Assembly: GCA_029204225.1 (NCBI GenBank) | Contig: MU833095.1 | Coordinates: forward strand, 1-61,253 | Source of the DNA: Diphasiastrum complanatum | Taxonomy: Eukaryota; Streptophyta; Lycopodiopsida; Lycopodiales; Lycopodiaceae | Length of the DNA: 61,253 nt | Direction: 5' to 3' | In this document: positions 1 through 10,764 of the stretch, in pieces | How the letters are laid out: every line of letters begins with the position of its first letter | Numbering within the stretch: the first letter of the stretch is position 1 | Notes under the pieces: model-generated | Database searches by the model: none | Told to the model about the DNA's origin: nothing | What the model saw: only the letters and a program-made list of their open reading frames with translations | Program-made: the position numbers and the translations under genes

Positions 1-671
1 AATATCTTATCTCCGTTTCTTAAGGTTTGGAATTTAACTTGTATTGAAATGGTATAAAAGAGAAAAATAAATAAATAAAAACAAGAAAACCACCATGATG
101 TTACCTATCTAACATATCACACCAAGACAAATTTATAATAACATATTAAGATATGTAGTCATTGACACATGTTAGCATCATAATTGCTTTTTCTCAAATC
201 ATGGCATACCATCAAGTGATTCCGAAGGTCACATGTTTAAATAAACAATGATATTACATGAATTAGGTGATAATTCTATTTTTGTTAAGCACAGCGAATC
301 CCCAAGAATCTCCTTGATTAAACTTGAATAGATATAAATTTTTGTCTTGAATCATATGATAATCTTTATTTTATTACCTTATAGATGAACAAGTCTTTTA
401 GAATCCTCATATATTATATAATGATTGAGAATATGAAATTACAACATGCATCATCCTTTAGTTTAAAAAGGAAAAGCCAATATAGGTAAAATGCTACCTA
501 ATATAGCAATTCAGCATGACAATAAATTCTTATTAGAAGCTTTGGAAGAATAAGCTCTTGTTTTATCATGTGAATATTAATCAAGTACATAAAGCTATGA
601 ATTTCTTCTACTTGTGTCAATAATGTAATGTCCCAAAGCTCTCTACATGCATAGTTGCTTTTTATATATTG
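1..671. other. AT-rich flank without recognisable gene
   Basis: I see no coding or structural signal here. The sequence is AT-rich and does not match the 5' part of the Cop-A LTR, so the homologous LTR sequence begins abruptly near 672. Confidence 0.5.
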
Positions 672-1424
672 TGTCGTGCAACGCGCGCAAGACTTTCTGC
701 CCTCACGCTCCAAAGAGTACCAGCGAAGATCATGCAAGTACCCAGAAGTACAGATATCTGATCTGATGGAATGACGTCAGCAAATACACTCTAGGTTGTG
801 GCTAATCTGCCACTCTTGTAATTTCTTGATTAGTTGTAGATGTTCAGTCACTCTAATTTTCAAAGTTACATAGAATGACTATATACTTGTTGGATGATAC
901 TTCATACGAGATGAAAAAGAGCATACATACAGTGTAGCAGTCTGATGCTAGTAAACAATCAAGATGAAATACAAACAAGAAGTTTGCCTACGTGCGAGAC
1001 GAGTTCTATGATCAGGATCCATAGAGATCCACAAGTTCGCTAGTAAGCGAGACATCTATTAGTGAGAGAACTATATTTCTCTCATGCCAACGCATTGCGT
1101 GGATCTTCATGCAGTGCTTGAAGAATCAAAGAAAATCAATAGATGATCTTGTAGCCATTGTGCACATGTCTTCTTTTATGTTGTATGATCTCGAATGCAA
1201 ATGTGTCTGATGTTATTCATGTGTTTGATTCTCCATTCATTTCAATTCCGCACATTGGTTGAATTTGTGGACGTGAATCAGCAGTGCCTGACTACATTCT
1301 AGAGGACTGTAGGAGTGACTCAGCTGGCAGTGTCCAGCGACCACATCTAAACTCCATCCGAATCGCGTTGAATCGCAGTCGCTTCACTTTTGTGACTGTT
1401 TTGCGACCGTGATTTCTTTCATCA
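672..1424 (+). repeat. Cop-A 5' LTR, 5'-truncated
   Basis: It matches 5990-6748 almost base for base in many stretches, for example the run beginning GACTTTCTGCCCTCACGCTC, with a few indels. One is about 20 bp near 1265, where the 3' copy has extra sequence. It ends in TTTCATCA directly before the primer-binding site. The first ~230 bp of the LTR as seen at 5764 are absent. Confidence 0.85.
772..779. promoter_or_regulatory. TGACGTCA palindrome in Cop-A 5' LTR
   Basis: A perfect 8-bp palindrome of the kind bound by plant TGA/CREB-like bZIP factors (established knowledge). The same site recurs at equivalent places in the Cop-A 3' LTR, the Cop-B LTR and the Cop-D 5' LTR. That makes an LTR promoter element plausible. 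Confidence 0.5.
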
Positions 1425-1425
1425 G

Positions 1426-1437
1426 TGGTATCAGAGC
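1426..1437 (+). other. Primer-binding site (tRNA-iMet type) of Cop-A
   Basis: TGGTATCAGAGC, one base after the LTR end, is complementary to the 3' end of plant initiator tRNA-Met. This is the standard copia primer site and it fixes the LTR end at 1424. Confidence 0.9.
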
Positions 1438-1542
1438 CTACCTATCTTGTTAATAGTCTGATGTAGCCAAGAAGCTATCATATCCAGGAGGCCAAGCATT
1501 CAGACAAACAACCATCAACAAGAGAACAGACTCCAAGAAGCA

Positions 1543-2470
1543 ATGGCTTCAATCAGCAGCATGCAGAGCAAGATCTGCACAATTCTTGATTCTTCAAGAT
1601 CTAACTTTCTAGCCTAGAAAGTTAAGACATCAATGATACTCAAGGGCGAAGGTTTATTCCCCTGGGTGGATGGCACAGAAGAGATGCCTACAACATCAGG
1701 CAAGGAACTACGTGAATGGAGGGAGAAAAACGACAAGGCAGTAGCCTTGCTATCATCTTCCATCGAAGATAGTCTCACGCTTGACCTGGCTACACTCTCT
1801 AAAGCTAAGGAGATGTGGGATGCATTGCTTGCCAGATTTTAGAGGAAATCAAGAAGTCAAATCATGATGTTGGAAGATCAGTTGACGAATCTACAGTGGG
1901 ATGGGAAGGACCTCACTTCTTTCGTAAGGAAGATGAAGGATCTGTTTCTATCACTATATAACTCTGGAGCAGAGAACGTAGTGTCAGATGAGAAGAAACT
2001 CACGTACATGTTGAGAGCCTTACCCAGATCATTCCAGACAACAAGAATCCTGCTTGTGAAAGACCCTACCATGAACCTCGAAAAGGCGATTATCAAGATT
2101 CGAGAGGAAGTCGAGGCCAAAGAACATATTGATCACAAGGATGGTTTTGACCAGGCCCTCTATGGCAACAAAGAAAAATTCAAGAAACAATTTAAGCCTA
2201 AGAGGGAGTTGAATCAAAGGCAGGATCGTAGTCAGCAAGCAAAGGAATCAAACAAAAGCAACTGGAAGAGCAAAGGAAGGTCGAAGCAGCAAGGTGCAGA
2301 AAAGAAGACTTGCGTGAGATGCAGAAGAGACGGGCATACAGTAGATACATGCTATCTCAACCCAAGATTGAGTGTATCCATTGCCATAAGAAGGGTCACA
2401 CAACCGTGGATTGCTACCAGAACCCAAGAAACAAATCAGCACAGAACAAACAAGAGAACAGCAATAGTTC
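1543..2470 (+). pseudogene. Cop-A gag (capsid/nucleocapsid), broken
   Basis: The start is the ATG at 1543, reading MASISSMQSK, which matches the Cop-B and Cop-D starts. A stop lies at about codon 25 (TAG near 1615) and another near 1842. Conserved gag stretches such as WVDGTEEMPTT and LEDQLTNLQWDGKDLTSF follow. Two CCHC zinc knuckles for RNA binding are visible: CVRCRRDGHTVDTC near 2310-2350 and CIHCHKKGHTTVDC near 2375-2415. They sit in different frames, so a frameshift separates them. Gag packages element RNA into virus-like particles; this copy cannot make an intact product. Confidence 0.85.
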
Positions 2471-2559
2471 ATCCTATGTCGAGGAGCTCGAGAGCTCGAA
2501 GATGGCCAAAGAAAGAACAAACAGAAACTGTTCGACCGCCTATATCTGTGAAGACGTGT

Positions 2560-3672
2560 GTGCAGCATCAACATCTGACACACATGAGGTGATTCTGGAT
2601 TCAAGAGCTACCTCACACTTCGTGACATCAAGACAAATAATGTCTGATTTTAGAAGTGTAGATCCTTCAAGATTCATAGTTCTTGGAGATGGATCTAGAC
2701 ATCAAGTGAACGGTATTGGCTCACTGTGGCTCAACACCAACGATAGAGACAGATGACTCAAAGATGTTCTGTTCGTGCCTACTCTGCAACAAGACTTGCT
2801 TTCTGTATCAAGAATAGTAGATGCAGGGATGCGTGTGACATTTTTTGACGAAGCATGCAATGTGATTGACGCCAGTACCAGTACTCTGATCGCTCAAGGC
2901 ATAAGGAAAGGAAACCTATATCATCTAAAGGTACGCCTACCTGCAGATCAGGTGCATCAGACTCATGATGACTCGTCAGACACTCTGTGGCACAGAAGAC
3001 TCTGCCACATGAACTCAATGGCACTTTACCAAGCAAGCCATCATGGAGCGATAACAAGGGTCAGCATCTCAAATGCAACCAGCTCGACCGTGTGATGCAT
3101 GTTTGAAGGGCAAGATGTCACGCACTCCATTAATTAAAGACTCCTATAGAACGACTAAGATTCTGGAGTTAGTGCGTTCTGACATCTGCGGACCATTCAA
3201 TGTGATCTTAGTAGGAGGTTCAAAGTATAGTATAACCTTCATTGATGATTATAACAAATTTGCCAGTGTATTTTATTCAGAATAAATCTGAAGCACTTGA
3301 CAAATTCACAGAATATGTGAATTGGGCTGAAATATGTATAGCCAACAAGGTTAAGCAGATCAGGATAGATTGAGGTGGCGAATACATCTCGAATCGCTTC
3401 ACTGACTTCTACAATGATCATGGCATCATTCACAGAAGGACTGCAGCCTACACGTCGCAGCACAATGGTGTTGTTGAAAGAAAGAACAGGACCCTGATGG
3501 AAGCTGCTAGATGCATGATGGGCTACTCGAAAGCTCCAAGGGGACTGTGGGCTGAAGCAGTAGCTACAACCACATACATCCTGAACAGGACAGGCAAGTC
3601 TGTGGCCCACACATGACACTACATGAGCTATGGTGGGGGTAGAAAGCCCAATCTGTCTCACGTCAGAATCTT
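2560..3672 (+). pseudogene. Cop-A protease and integrase, broken
   Basis: The retropepsin site reads LDSRATSHF near 2596, with Arg where the family has the Gly of D-S-G, so the active site is altered. The GAG-pre-integrase/zinc-binding part follows (LWHRRLCHMN near 2985 and CDACLKGKMSR near 3095), then the integrase core (SDICGPF near 3180). A stop replaces a codon just before GGEY (near 3370). The NGVVERKNRTLMEAAR stretch near 3470 marks the catalytic Glu region. Several frame changes split the region. Integrase would insert the cDNA; this copy is not functional. Confidence 0.85.
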
Positions 3673-5785
3673 TTGTTATGCACTTATGCACATATTTCTG
3701 ATAAGCTCCGAAAGAAGCTTGATGAGAAAGCCGAGCAGGAATTTCTGGTAGGTTACGACAACAACTCGTCATACTACAGAATCTACATGCCAGACACGAA
3801 CACTGTGAAAATAGTGAGAGATGTCAGATTTGATGAGAGTAGGACAATGGCCAATGATGATCCTGTCAGCTACGAAGTTCTGGAGAGACAATACTATGAC
3901 ATGCTACCAGTGATAGAGGGAGTAGAGGACGAACACAAAAATAAAAATTTTCGAGTCGTCTCCTATTCGAGTGACAAATGTGAAGAAGAAAAATTCGAGA
4001 GGCAGTTTGCTGTTGCAGTTCCTATTAACCAAGATGGTTCCGGACTGAGCAGAGCAGGAAAAGGCAAAGGCATTGCTATCCCAGGAGGATCTCCTAGAAG
4101 GTCAACAAGACCACGAAGAGCGCCAGCAAGATATGTGCCAGGCAGCTCAACTTCCATATCAGAAGAGTTCTGCGGATTCAATGACAAACCACAAACTTTC
4201 GAGGAAGTGATTGAAAGACCAGAAAAGGACAGATGGATCCAAGCCATGAACAAAGAGATGGAGGTAATGAGGAAGAACCAGGTATGGACGTTGGAGCCAT
4301 TACCACATAAGCACAAAACTGTCAAATACAAATGGATTTTCAAGCTCAAATACGGACCGGATGAGAACATCACGAAATACGAGACAAGACTGGTAGCGAA
4401 GGAATTTTCTCAGAGATATGATATTGACTACTCTGAAACCTTTTCTCCTGTCATCAAACATTTGTCCCTACGTCTGTTATTTGCATATGCAGCAGCTTAT
4501 GACCTTAGGATCCACATTGTGGACGAGAAGCCTAGCCTTCTTGCATGGCAAACTAGACGAAGAGGTCTATATGGATCAACCCCCAGGATATGTCTCGAAT
4601 TCACTTCCTGACTATGCATGCAGAATGCATAGAAGCATCTACGGTCTGAAACAATCAGTCCGACAATGGTACAAGAAGAAAGATCAAGCCCTAAAATCAT
4701 TAGGATTCAAGCCTCTCTTGGTTGATTTCAATGTATATGTTAGAGTTATAGATGGGCAGATCATCATCATGGCTATATATGTGGACGACACTCTGATACT
4801 TTGCAGGAGTGAGCAGCTAATTGCTGAAGTGAAGACAAACATCTCTAAACATTTCGAGATCGTGGATTTGGGAGAAGCCAGGTGTTACCTAGGCTTAGAA
4901 ATTGAATGGGACTACGAGGGAGGTACGCTACACCTTCACAAGTCCAGATACACCCAGAAGATCCTAGAGGACTTTGGGATGCTGAACTGCAAAGGAGCGA
5001 ATACTCCAATGCTCGTAGGGACGGTGCTGACAAATGATGACTATCCGAAGACTGAGGAAGAGAGAGAACAGATGTAGCTCACACCTTACAGGAAGCTGAT
5101 AGGATCACTGATGTACCTTGCAGACAACACACGTCTTGATATCGCTTATGCAGTATTCAAGATGAGCCAATTATGCACGAATCTAGGCTCGACACATTGA
5201 AAGATTGCAAAACACATCTTTCAATATCTTCAACTAACGAGGGATTATGGCTTGTGTTATTGTCATGATGCAAGTTTCAGGATACTTTCCTACAGCGATG
5301 CTAGCTGGGCATCTCTGAAGGACGATTGTAAAAGCATCTCAGGAGGATTCACCATCACATCAGGAGCAGCAGTTCTCTGGATCAACAAGAAACAGACGAT
5401 CGTGGCCCAGTCATCCTGCGAAGCAGAATATGTTGCAACTGGAAAGATGGCCAACGAGATAATCTGGCTAAGGTAGTTCTTGGACAAATTGGGCGAAACA
5501 AGGAACGAGCCTCTGGTCTTGCAGATGGACAACACCTTTGCAATACACCTCACGAAAGATCCCGTGTTCCATTCCAAAATGAAGCACATTGCGATCAAGT
5601 ACCACTTGATCAGGGATCTAATTGAAAAGAAGATGTTGCAGACCACCTTCATCGGAACGAAGGACATGGTTGCTGATATCTTCACCAAAGCCCTGGACAA
5701 AAGACTCTTTGAGACAGAGGAGCAGTCTCGGGATCGTAAAGCTATCATGCTTTGGGAGGGAGCTGAAAAAACAAAATGTTTCTAA
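3673..5785 (+). pseudogene. Cop-A reverse transcriptase and RNase H, broken
   Basis: The integrase tail and a charged linker (3673-4190) lead into the RT: the NQVWTLEPLP motif near 4280, then a frame change near 4530. The polymerase motif YVDD is intact at about 4778-4789. RNase H shows YSDASWASLKDD near 5290 and SSCEAEYVA near 5415. Stops or frameshifts occur near 4610, 5078, 5200 and 5475. The C-terminal block (DIFTKALDK near 5680) is typical of copia. The polypurine tract follows. Confidence 0.88.
5753..5763 (+). other. Polypurine tract of Cop-A
   Basis: A GGGAGGGAGC-type purine run directly precedes the TG of the 3' LTR. The same motif, GAGAGGGAGC, precedes the 3' LTRs of Cop-B and Cop-D, so the three are one lineage. 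It primes plus-strand DNA synthesis. Confidence 0.8.
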
Positions 5786-6748
5786 TTACAAAGCTTTGCT
5801 AGCTTTCAGCCCTCTACCTGACGAAGATGTTCGCGAACACAAAAGTCAAGAGACACGAAGCACAAAAGTTTCGCGAACACTTGATGAAAAGACACAAACA
5901 CAAAAGACTCACGAACGAGAATCCTTTTGCAGTCGAGCACGAGAAAGTCAGACGACGGAAATGAAACCAACTACGCGACACGAAAAATGTCGTGAAAGAC
6001 TTTCTGCCCTCACGCTCCAAAGAGTACCAGCGAAGATCATGCAAGTACCCAAGAGTACAGATATCTGATCTGATGGCATGACGTCAGCAGATACACTCTA
6101 GGTCATGGTAATCTACCACTCTTGTAATTTCTTGATTAGTTGTAGATGTTTAGTCACTCTAATCTTAAAAGTTACATAGAATGACTATATACTTGTTGGA
6201 TGATACTTGATACGAGATGACAGAGCACATGTATAGTGTAGCACTCTGATGCTAGTAAGCAATCAAGACGAGATACAGACAAGAAGTCTCCCTACGTGCG
6301 AGACAAGTTCTATGATCAGGATCCATAGAGATCCACAAGTCCGCTAGTAAGCGAGACATCTATTAGTGAGAGAACTATATTTCTCTCATGCCAACGCACT
6401 GTGTGGATCTTCATGCAGTGTTTGAAGAATCAAAGAAAATCAATAGATGATCTTGTAGCCATTGTGCACATGTCTTCTTTTATGTTGTATGATCTCGACT
6501 GCAAATGTGTCTGCTGTTATTTGTGTGTCTGATTCTCCATTCATTTCAATTCCGCACATTGATTGAATTTGTTGAATGCTGCATTAATTTATAAACGTAG
6601 ATTAGCAGTGTCTGACTACATTCTGGAAGACTGTAGGAGTGACTCAGCTGGTAGTGTCCACCGACCACATCTGAACTCCATCCGAATCGTATTGAATCGC
6701 GGTTGCTTTGCTTTCGCGATTGTTTCGCGACCACGATTTCTTTCATCA
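5764..6748 (+). repeat. Cop-A 3' LTR (985 bp)
   Basis: It starts TGAAAAAAC after the polypurine tract and ends TTTCATCA, like the 5' copy. It contains the TGACGTCA palindrome (6079-6086) and a TATATA run about 100 bp further on, consistent with a Pol II promoter. The region 5830-5990 is rich in CGCGAACACGAA-like words that recur in the Cop-B LTR. Confidence 0.9.
6079..6086. promoter_or_regulatory. TGACGTCA palindrome in Cop-A 3' LTR
   Basis: Same site as at 772-779, in the second LTR copy and about 100 bp upstream of an ACTATATAC TATA-like stretch. Confidence 0.5.
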
Positions 6749-7147
6749 GAGACTAAGCCATGGGAAGTATGATGAATAGAAACTCTTCTGTTGGATGGCT
6801 ATGGAGAGAAAATATTGAATTGGTTACAAGCGGCTATAGGATTGATGTCACTTTGTTGTGAGTTGGTATTTCTAAGTGTTGACGTAAGATTGTCTACATT
6901 TGGGTCTTTATATAGGTTGTTATCATCATGATGAGAGTGAAGTGACATGGTTTAGGTGGAGCTAATTTTTTCTTTTTATCTAGGATAATAGTAATTTTTT
7001 GAACAAAGGTGATGATTTATGCACTTCTAACATGGTATCAGAGCCAAGTTAGACCTAACAGTTTATGGTGTCAAAGCCATGGTTAGGTGGCCCAAGTTGT
7101 GGGGCAAGTGACGGCTAGGACCCCAACCAAGTGTGGCTTGAGGGGGG

Positions 7148-7291
7148 TGTTGGAATATCAATCCACACTATAGAGAGAACTATCAAACAGGGTGGATAGC
7201 TCAGTGGTAGAGCATCCCATCCGGTATGAGGGAGGTCCTGGATTCGAATCCTAGTCTGTCCATCCGTATTATGATTTATGGATTTCCAACA
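7148..7291 (+). repeat. 144-bp Trim-1 right LTR with internal tRNA-like unit
   Basis: The ends TGTTGGAA and TTCCAACA are 8-bp perfect inverted repeats, the usual LTR terminus. It is preceded by a GAGGGGGG polypurine tract. Half of its length is the tRNA-like sequence at 7190-7262. It is followed by G and then TGGCATCAGAGC, the primer site of Cop-B. Confidence 0.75.
7190..7262 (+). tRNA. Degenerate tRNA-like sequence (Pol III A and B boxes), probably not a working tRNA
   Basis: This is a 73-nt block. The acceptor strands GGGTGGA and TCTGTCC pair over all 7 positions, with three G-U wobbles. The D-arm GCTC-AGTGGTA-GAGC is perfect. The A box TAGCTCAGTGG (7197-7207) is close to consensus, and a B-box-like GGATTCGAATCC lies at 7240-7251. 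The anticodon stem has a mismatch, the loop lacks the usual T33, and the T-stem needs a bulge. A functional tRNA is therefore unlikely. The combination is typical of tRNA-derived SINE heads, but here it lies inside an LTR. Confidence 0.6.
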
Positions 7292-7292
7292 G

Positions 7293-7304
7293 TGGCATCA
7301 GAGC
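7293..7304 (+). other. Primer-binding site of Cop-B (TGGCATCAGAGC)
   Basis: It differs by one base from the TGGTATCAGAGC site of Cop-A. The leader that follows (CGAGAAGCTAG...CATCAACAAGA) is collinear with the Cop-A leader, showing this is the Cop-B interior and not part of Trim-1. Confidence 0.8.
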
Positions 7305-7387
7305 CACCCTGTCATATTCGGACATAGCCGAGAAGCTAGCAGATCCAGACAATCAAACATCAACAAGAAAACAGACTTTAAGAAACA

Positions 7388-8400
7388 ATGGCTTCAATCA
7401 ACAGCATGTAGAACAAGATCTGCACTATACTTAATTCTTTAGGATCTAGCTTTCTAGCCTGGAAAGTTAAGACATCTTTGATACTCAAGGACGAAAGACT
7501 CTTCCCCTAGGTGGATGGCACAGAAGAAATGCCTACGACAACAGGCAAGGAGCTACGCGAATGGAGGGAGAAAAATGACAAGGTAGTAGCCTTGCTATCA
7601 TCTTCCATCGAAGATAGCCTTACACTTGACCTAGCTACACTCTCCAAGGCTAAGGAGATGTGGGATGCACTGCTCACAAGATTTCAAACGAAATTCAAAA
7701 GTCAGATTATGATGCTGGAAGATCGGCTGACAAATCTGTAGTGGGATGGAAAAGACCTCACCTCTTTCGTGAGAAAGATGAAGGATTTGTTTCTATTACT
7801 ACACAACTAAAGAGCGGAGAACGTAGTATTAGTTGAGAAGCAGCTCACATATCTGTTGAGAGCCTTACCCAGATCTTTCTAGACAACATGAACCCTGCTT
7901 GCGAAAGATCCTACCATGAACCTCGAAAAGGCGATTGTCGAGATTCGAGAGGAAGTCGAGGCCAGAGAGTATCTTGATCACAAAGATGGTTCTGACCAGG
8001 CACTCTATGGCAACATAGAAAAATCAAAGAAACAGTTCAAGCCTAAGAGGGAGTTGAATTAGAGGCAAGATCGTGACCAGCAAGCAGAGGGGACCAGCAA
8101 AAGCAACTAGAAGACCAAGGGGAGGTCGAAATGACAAGATGCTGACAAGAAGACTTGCACGAGATGCAGAAGAGATGGGCATACAGTAGCTACCTGCTGG
8201 CTCAATCCCAAGATTGAGTGTATCCATTGCCATAAGAAGGGCCATGCAGCCATGGATTGCCGCCAGAACCCAAGAAACAGATCAGCACAGAACAGACAGG
8301 AAAACGATAATAGTTCTTCCTATGTTGAGGAGCCCGAGATCTTGAAGATGGGTGAAGAAAGAATGAACAAAAATTGTTCAACCGCCTACATCTGTTAAGA
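7388..8400 (+). pseudogene. Cop-B gag, broken
   Basis: The ATG at 7388 gives the same MASINSM-type start as Cop-A. Stops occur early (TAG near 7410, 7507 and 7739) and repeatedly afterwards. Gag core words (GKELREWREKNDKVVALLSS) and the two zinc-knuckle regions (near 8155 and 8225) are recognisable. The product would bind element RNA; this copy is dead. Confidence 0.85.
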
Positions 8401-8401
8401 T

Positions 8402-10060
8402 GTGTGTGCAGCATCAACGTCTAACACGCACGAAGTGATCCTGGATTTAGGAGCCACCTCGCACTTCGTGACATCAAGACGAATCATGTCTGATTTCAGA
8501 CGTGCAGATCCCTCAAGATTCATAGTTCCTGGAGATGGATCCAGACATCAAGTGAACGGTATTGTTTCACTCTGGCTCAACACCAACGGCAGAGACAGAC
8601 GACTCAAAGACGTTCTATTTGTGCCAACTCTGTAGCAGGACCTGCTCTCTGTAGCAAGAATAGCAGATGCAGGGATGCATGTGACGTTTTCTAACGAAGC
8701 ATGCAACGTGATTGATGCCAGCACCAACACTCTCATTGCTCAAGGCAGAAGAAAAGGAAACCTATATGTATGCCTACTTGCAGATCAAGTGCATCAGACT
8801 CATGATGACTCGCCAGACACTCTGTGGCACAGAAGACTCTTCCACATGAACTCAATGACACTCTACCAGTCAAGTCATCATGGAGCAATAACAGGGGTCA
8901 GCATCTCAAATGCAACCAATTTGACCACCTGTGATGCATGTTTGAAAGGCAAGATGTCATGCAGACCATTCGTCAAAGACTCCTACAGAACGACAAAGAT
9001 TCTAGAGCTGGTGCACTTTGACATCTGTGGTCCATTCAACGTTATCTTAGTAGGAGGTTCAAAATATTATATAACCTTCATTGATGATTATAGCAAGTTT
9101 TTCAGAGTGTATTTTATTCAGAATAAATCTGAAGCACTCGATAGATTCATAGAATATGTGAATTGGACTGAGAGATGCACAGACAACAAGGTGAAGCAGA
9201 TCAAAATAGATCGAGGTGGCGAATATATTTGAATCACTTCATTGACTTCTACAATGATCGTGACATCATTCACAGAAGAACTGCAGCCTACACACTCCAG
9301 CACAATGGTGTTGCTGAATGAAAGAATAGGACCTTGATGGAAGCAGCCAGATGCATGATGGCATACTCGAAGGCTCCAAGGGCACTGTGGGCTGAAGTGG
9401 TAGCTATAGCCGCATACATCCAGAACAGCACAGGTAAATCTGGTGTTCCCCACACGACACCACATGAGCCATGGTGGGGTAGAAAGCCCAACCTATCTCA
9501 CGTCAGAATATTTGGCTGTGCAGCATATGCACATATTCCTGATAAGATTCGCAAGAAGCTTGATGAGAAAGTCGAGCAAGGATTTCTGGTAGGTTATGAC
9601 AATAATTCGTCATACTACAGAATCTACATGCCAGACACGAACACTGTATAGCGACGAATCAGACGAAGAAAGATTCGAGAGGCAAACTACCGCCGCAGTC
9701 CCTGTAAACCAAGATGGTTCCGGACCGAGCAGATCAGACAAGGGCAAAGGCATAGCTGTTCCGGGAGGATCTCCCAGAAGGTCGACAAGACCACGAAGAG
9801 TGCCAGCAAGATTTGTGCCAAGCAGCTCAGCTTTCACATCAGAAAAATTCTGTGGGTTCAGTGGCAAACCATAGACATTCGAGGAGGCGATTGAATGTCC
9901 AGAAAAAGACAAATGGATCCAAGCCATGAACAAAGAGATGGAGTCCATGAGGAAGAACCAGGTATGGACGTTGGAGCCATTACCTCATAAGCGCAAGATT
10001 GTCAAATGCAAATGGGTTTTCAAACTCAAATATGGACCAGACGGGAGTGTGACGAAGCAT
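8402..10060 (+). pseudogene. Cop-B protease, integrase and start of RT, broken
   Basis: The protease site reads LDLGATSHF near 8440, with Leu for Ser in D-S-G. The zinc-binding pre-integrase part (LWHRRLFHMN near 8822, CDACLKGKMS near 8935) and integrase core (FDICGPF near 9018) follow, then the RT start (NQVWTLEPLP near 9957). About 180 bp present in Cop-A are missing near 9645, giving an immediate stop. Coding similarity breaks off at 10053-10062, where inverted gypsy LTR sequence starts. Confidence 0.85.
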
Positions 10061-10764
10061 ACTACCACAAGAAAGCACTCTACACACTAGTAGCAACACT
10101 AGAGCATAAGCTAAGCAAACAAGAGAGATCTTCCCTCCACAATGGGCGCCCTACTACCCTCATGTAGATGGCCCATGGACCCCCCAATGCACTATGGAGT
10201 TCCATGCTCATCCAATGAGAGAGAGAGAAGCCTAGGGGAGTTAAGGAATCTCCAAGAGCCTCCATAGGCTTATGGAATGTCAAGAGACTCCTTCCATAAC
10301 CTATGACTCTTTGAATGCTTTTCTTGTGGGAGTTGGGGACTCAATGGACACTTTAGAAGGGCGCCCTCCTACTAGGTCCCATTGCCCAAGTTGTGCAAGT
10401 ATACTTTGGTCCTAGACCAATAAAGTGATATGGTTCAAGGTTGAGGCCCAAGGTTTAGAAAAATAGTCATCCAATGACTTTCTAACACCTCACTAGGTTC
10501 CATACCTCCATCCAAGGCATAGACACCTACCTGTCCTCAATCAAGGACACTAGTACCTTAATCTAAGGCACCTATCCTTAATAGTAAGGGTACCCCTTAT
10601 CCAAGGGTCACGTGACCCCATACCTCCAACTAAGGTATAGTCACTTGCCTGTCCTTATCCAAGGGCACATACCCTTAATCCTAAGGGTACCTTGCCATAT
10701 AGCCCCCAACACTAAATGGACTATTAGGGGTCTGAAGTACTGCTAGTTACATAAGTATGTAACA
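10061..10764 (-). repeat. Gyp-1 5' LTR, first two thirds, inverted
   Basis: It is the reverse complement of 15557 to about 16250. The LTR tip (TGTTACATAC read on the minus strand) lies at 10764, followed by target-site sequence. The other end breaks at GCATAC, shared by Cop-B and the LTR. Confidence 0.9.

Larger units (their letters stand above)
672..6748 (+). mobile_element. Ty1/copia LTR retrotransposon Cop-A (decayed)
   Basis: The order is LTR, primer-binding site, gag with zinc knuckles, protease, integrase, reverse transcriptase, RNase H, polypurine tract, LTR; integrase before RT is the copia order. The 3' LTR (985 bp) is complete, while the 5' LTR lacks about its first 230 bp. The internal region has several frame changes and stops, so the element is dead. 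A second copy of the same family (Cop-B) starts about 540 bp downstream in the same orientation. No target-site duplication can be read because the 5' edge is missing. Confidence 0.95.
6790..7291 (+). mobile_element. Trim-1: miniature LTR element (TRIM) or chimera of two
   Basis: The structure read from the sequence is a left LTR-like block 6790-7032 (TGTTGGAT...TTCTAACA), a primer-binding site TGGTATCAGAGCC at 7033-7045, about 100 bp of non-coding interior, a polypurine tract GAGGGGGG at 7140-7147, and a right LTR 7148-7291 (TGTTGGAA...TTCCAACA). There is no coding capacity, as in known plant TRIMs (established family feature). The two LTR blocks share only their first ~40 and last ~25 bp. 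The right one carries a tRNA-like module; the left one has a TATATA box instead. The right LTR abuts the Cop-B primer-binding site. No clear target duplication is seen. Confidence 0.7.

Noticed and set aside
2248-2604. Minus-strand frames across the Cop-A gag
   Set aside because: Shadows of the gag coding strand, which has clear zinc knuckles.
7190-7262. A functional host tRNA gene
   Set aside because: The anticodon stem has a mismatch, position 33 is not T, and the T-stem needs a bulge. It also lies inside LTR ends, so a tRNA-like retroelement module is more likely.
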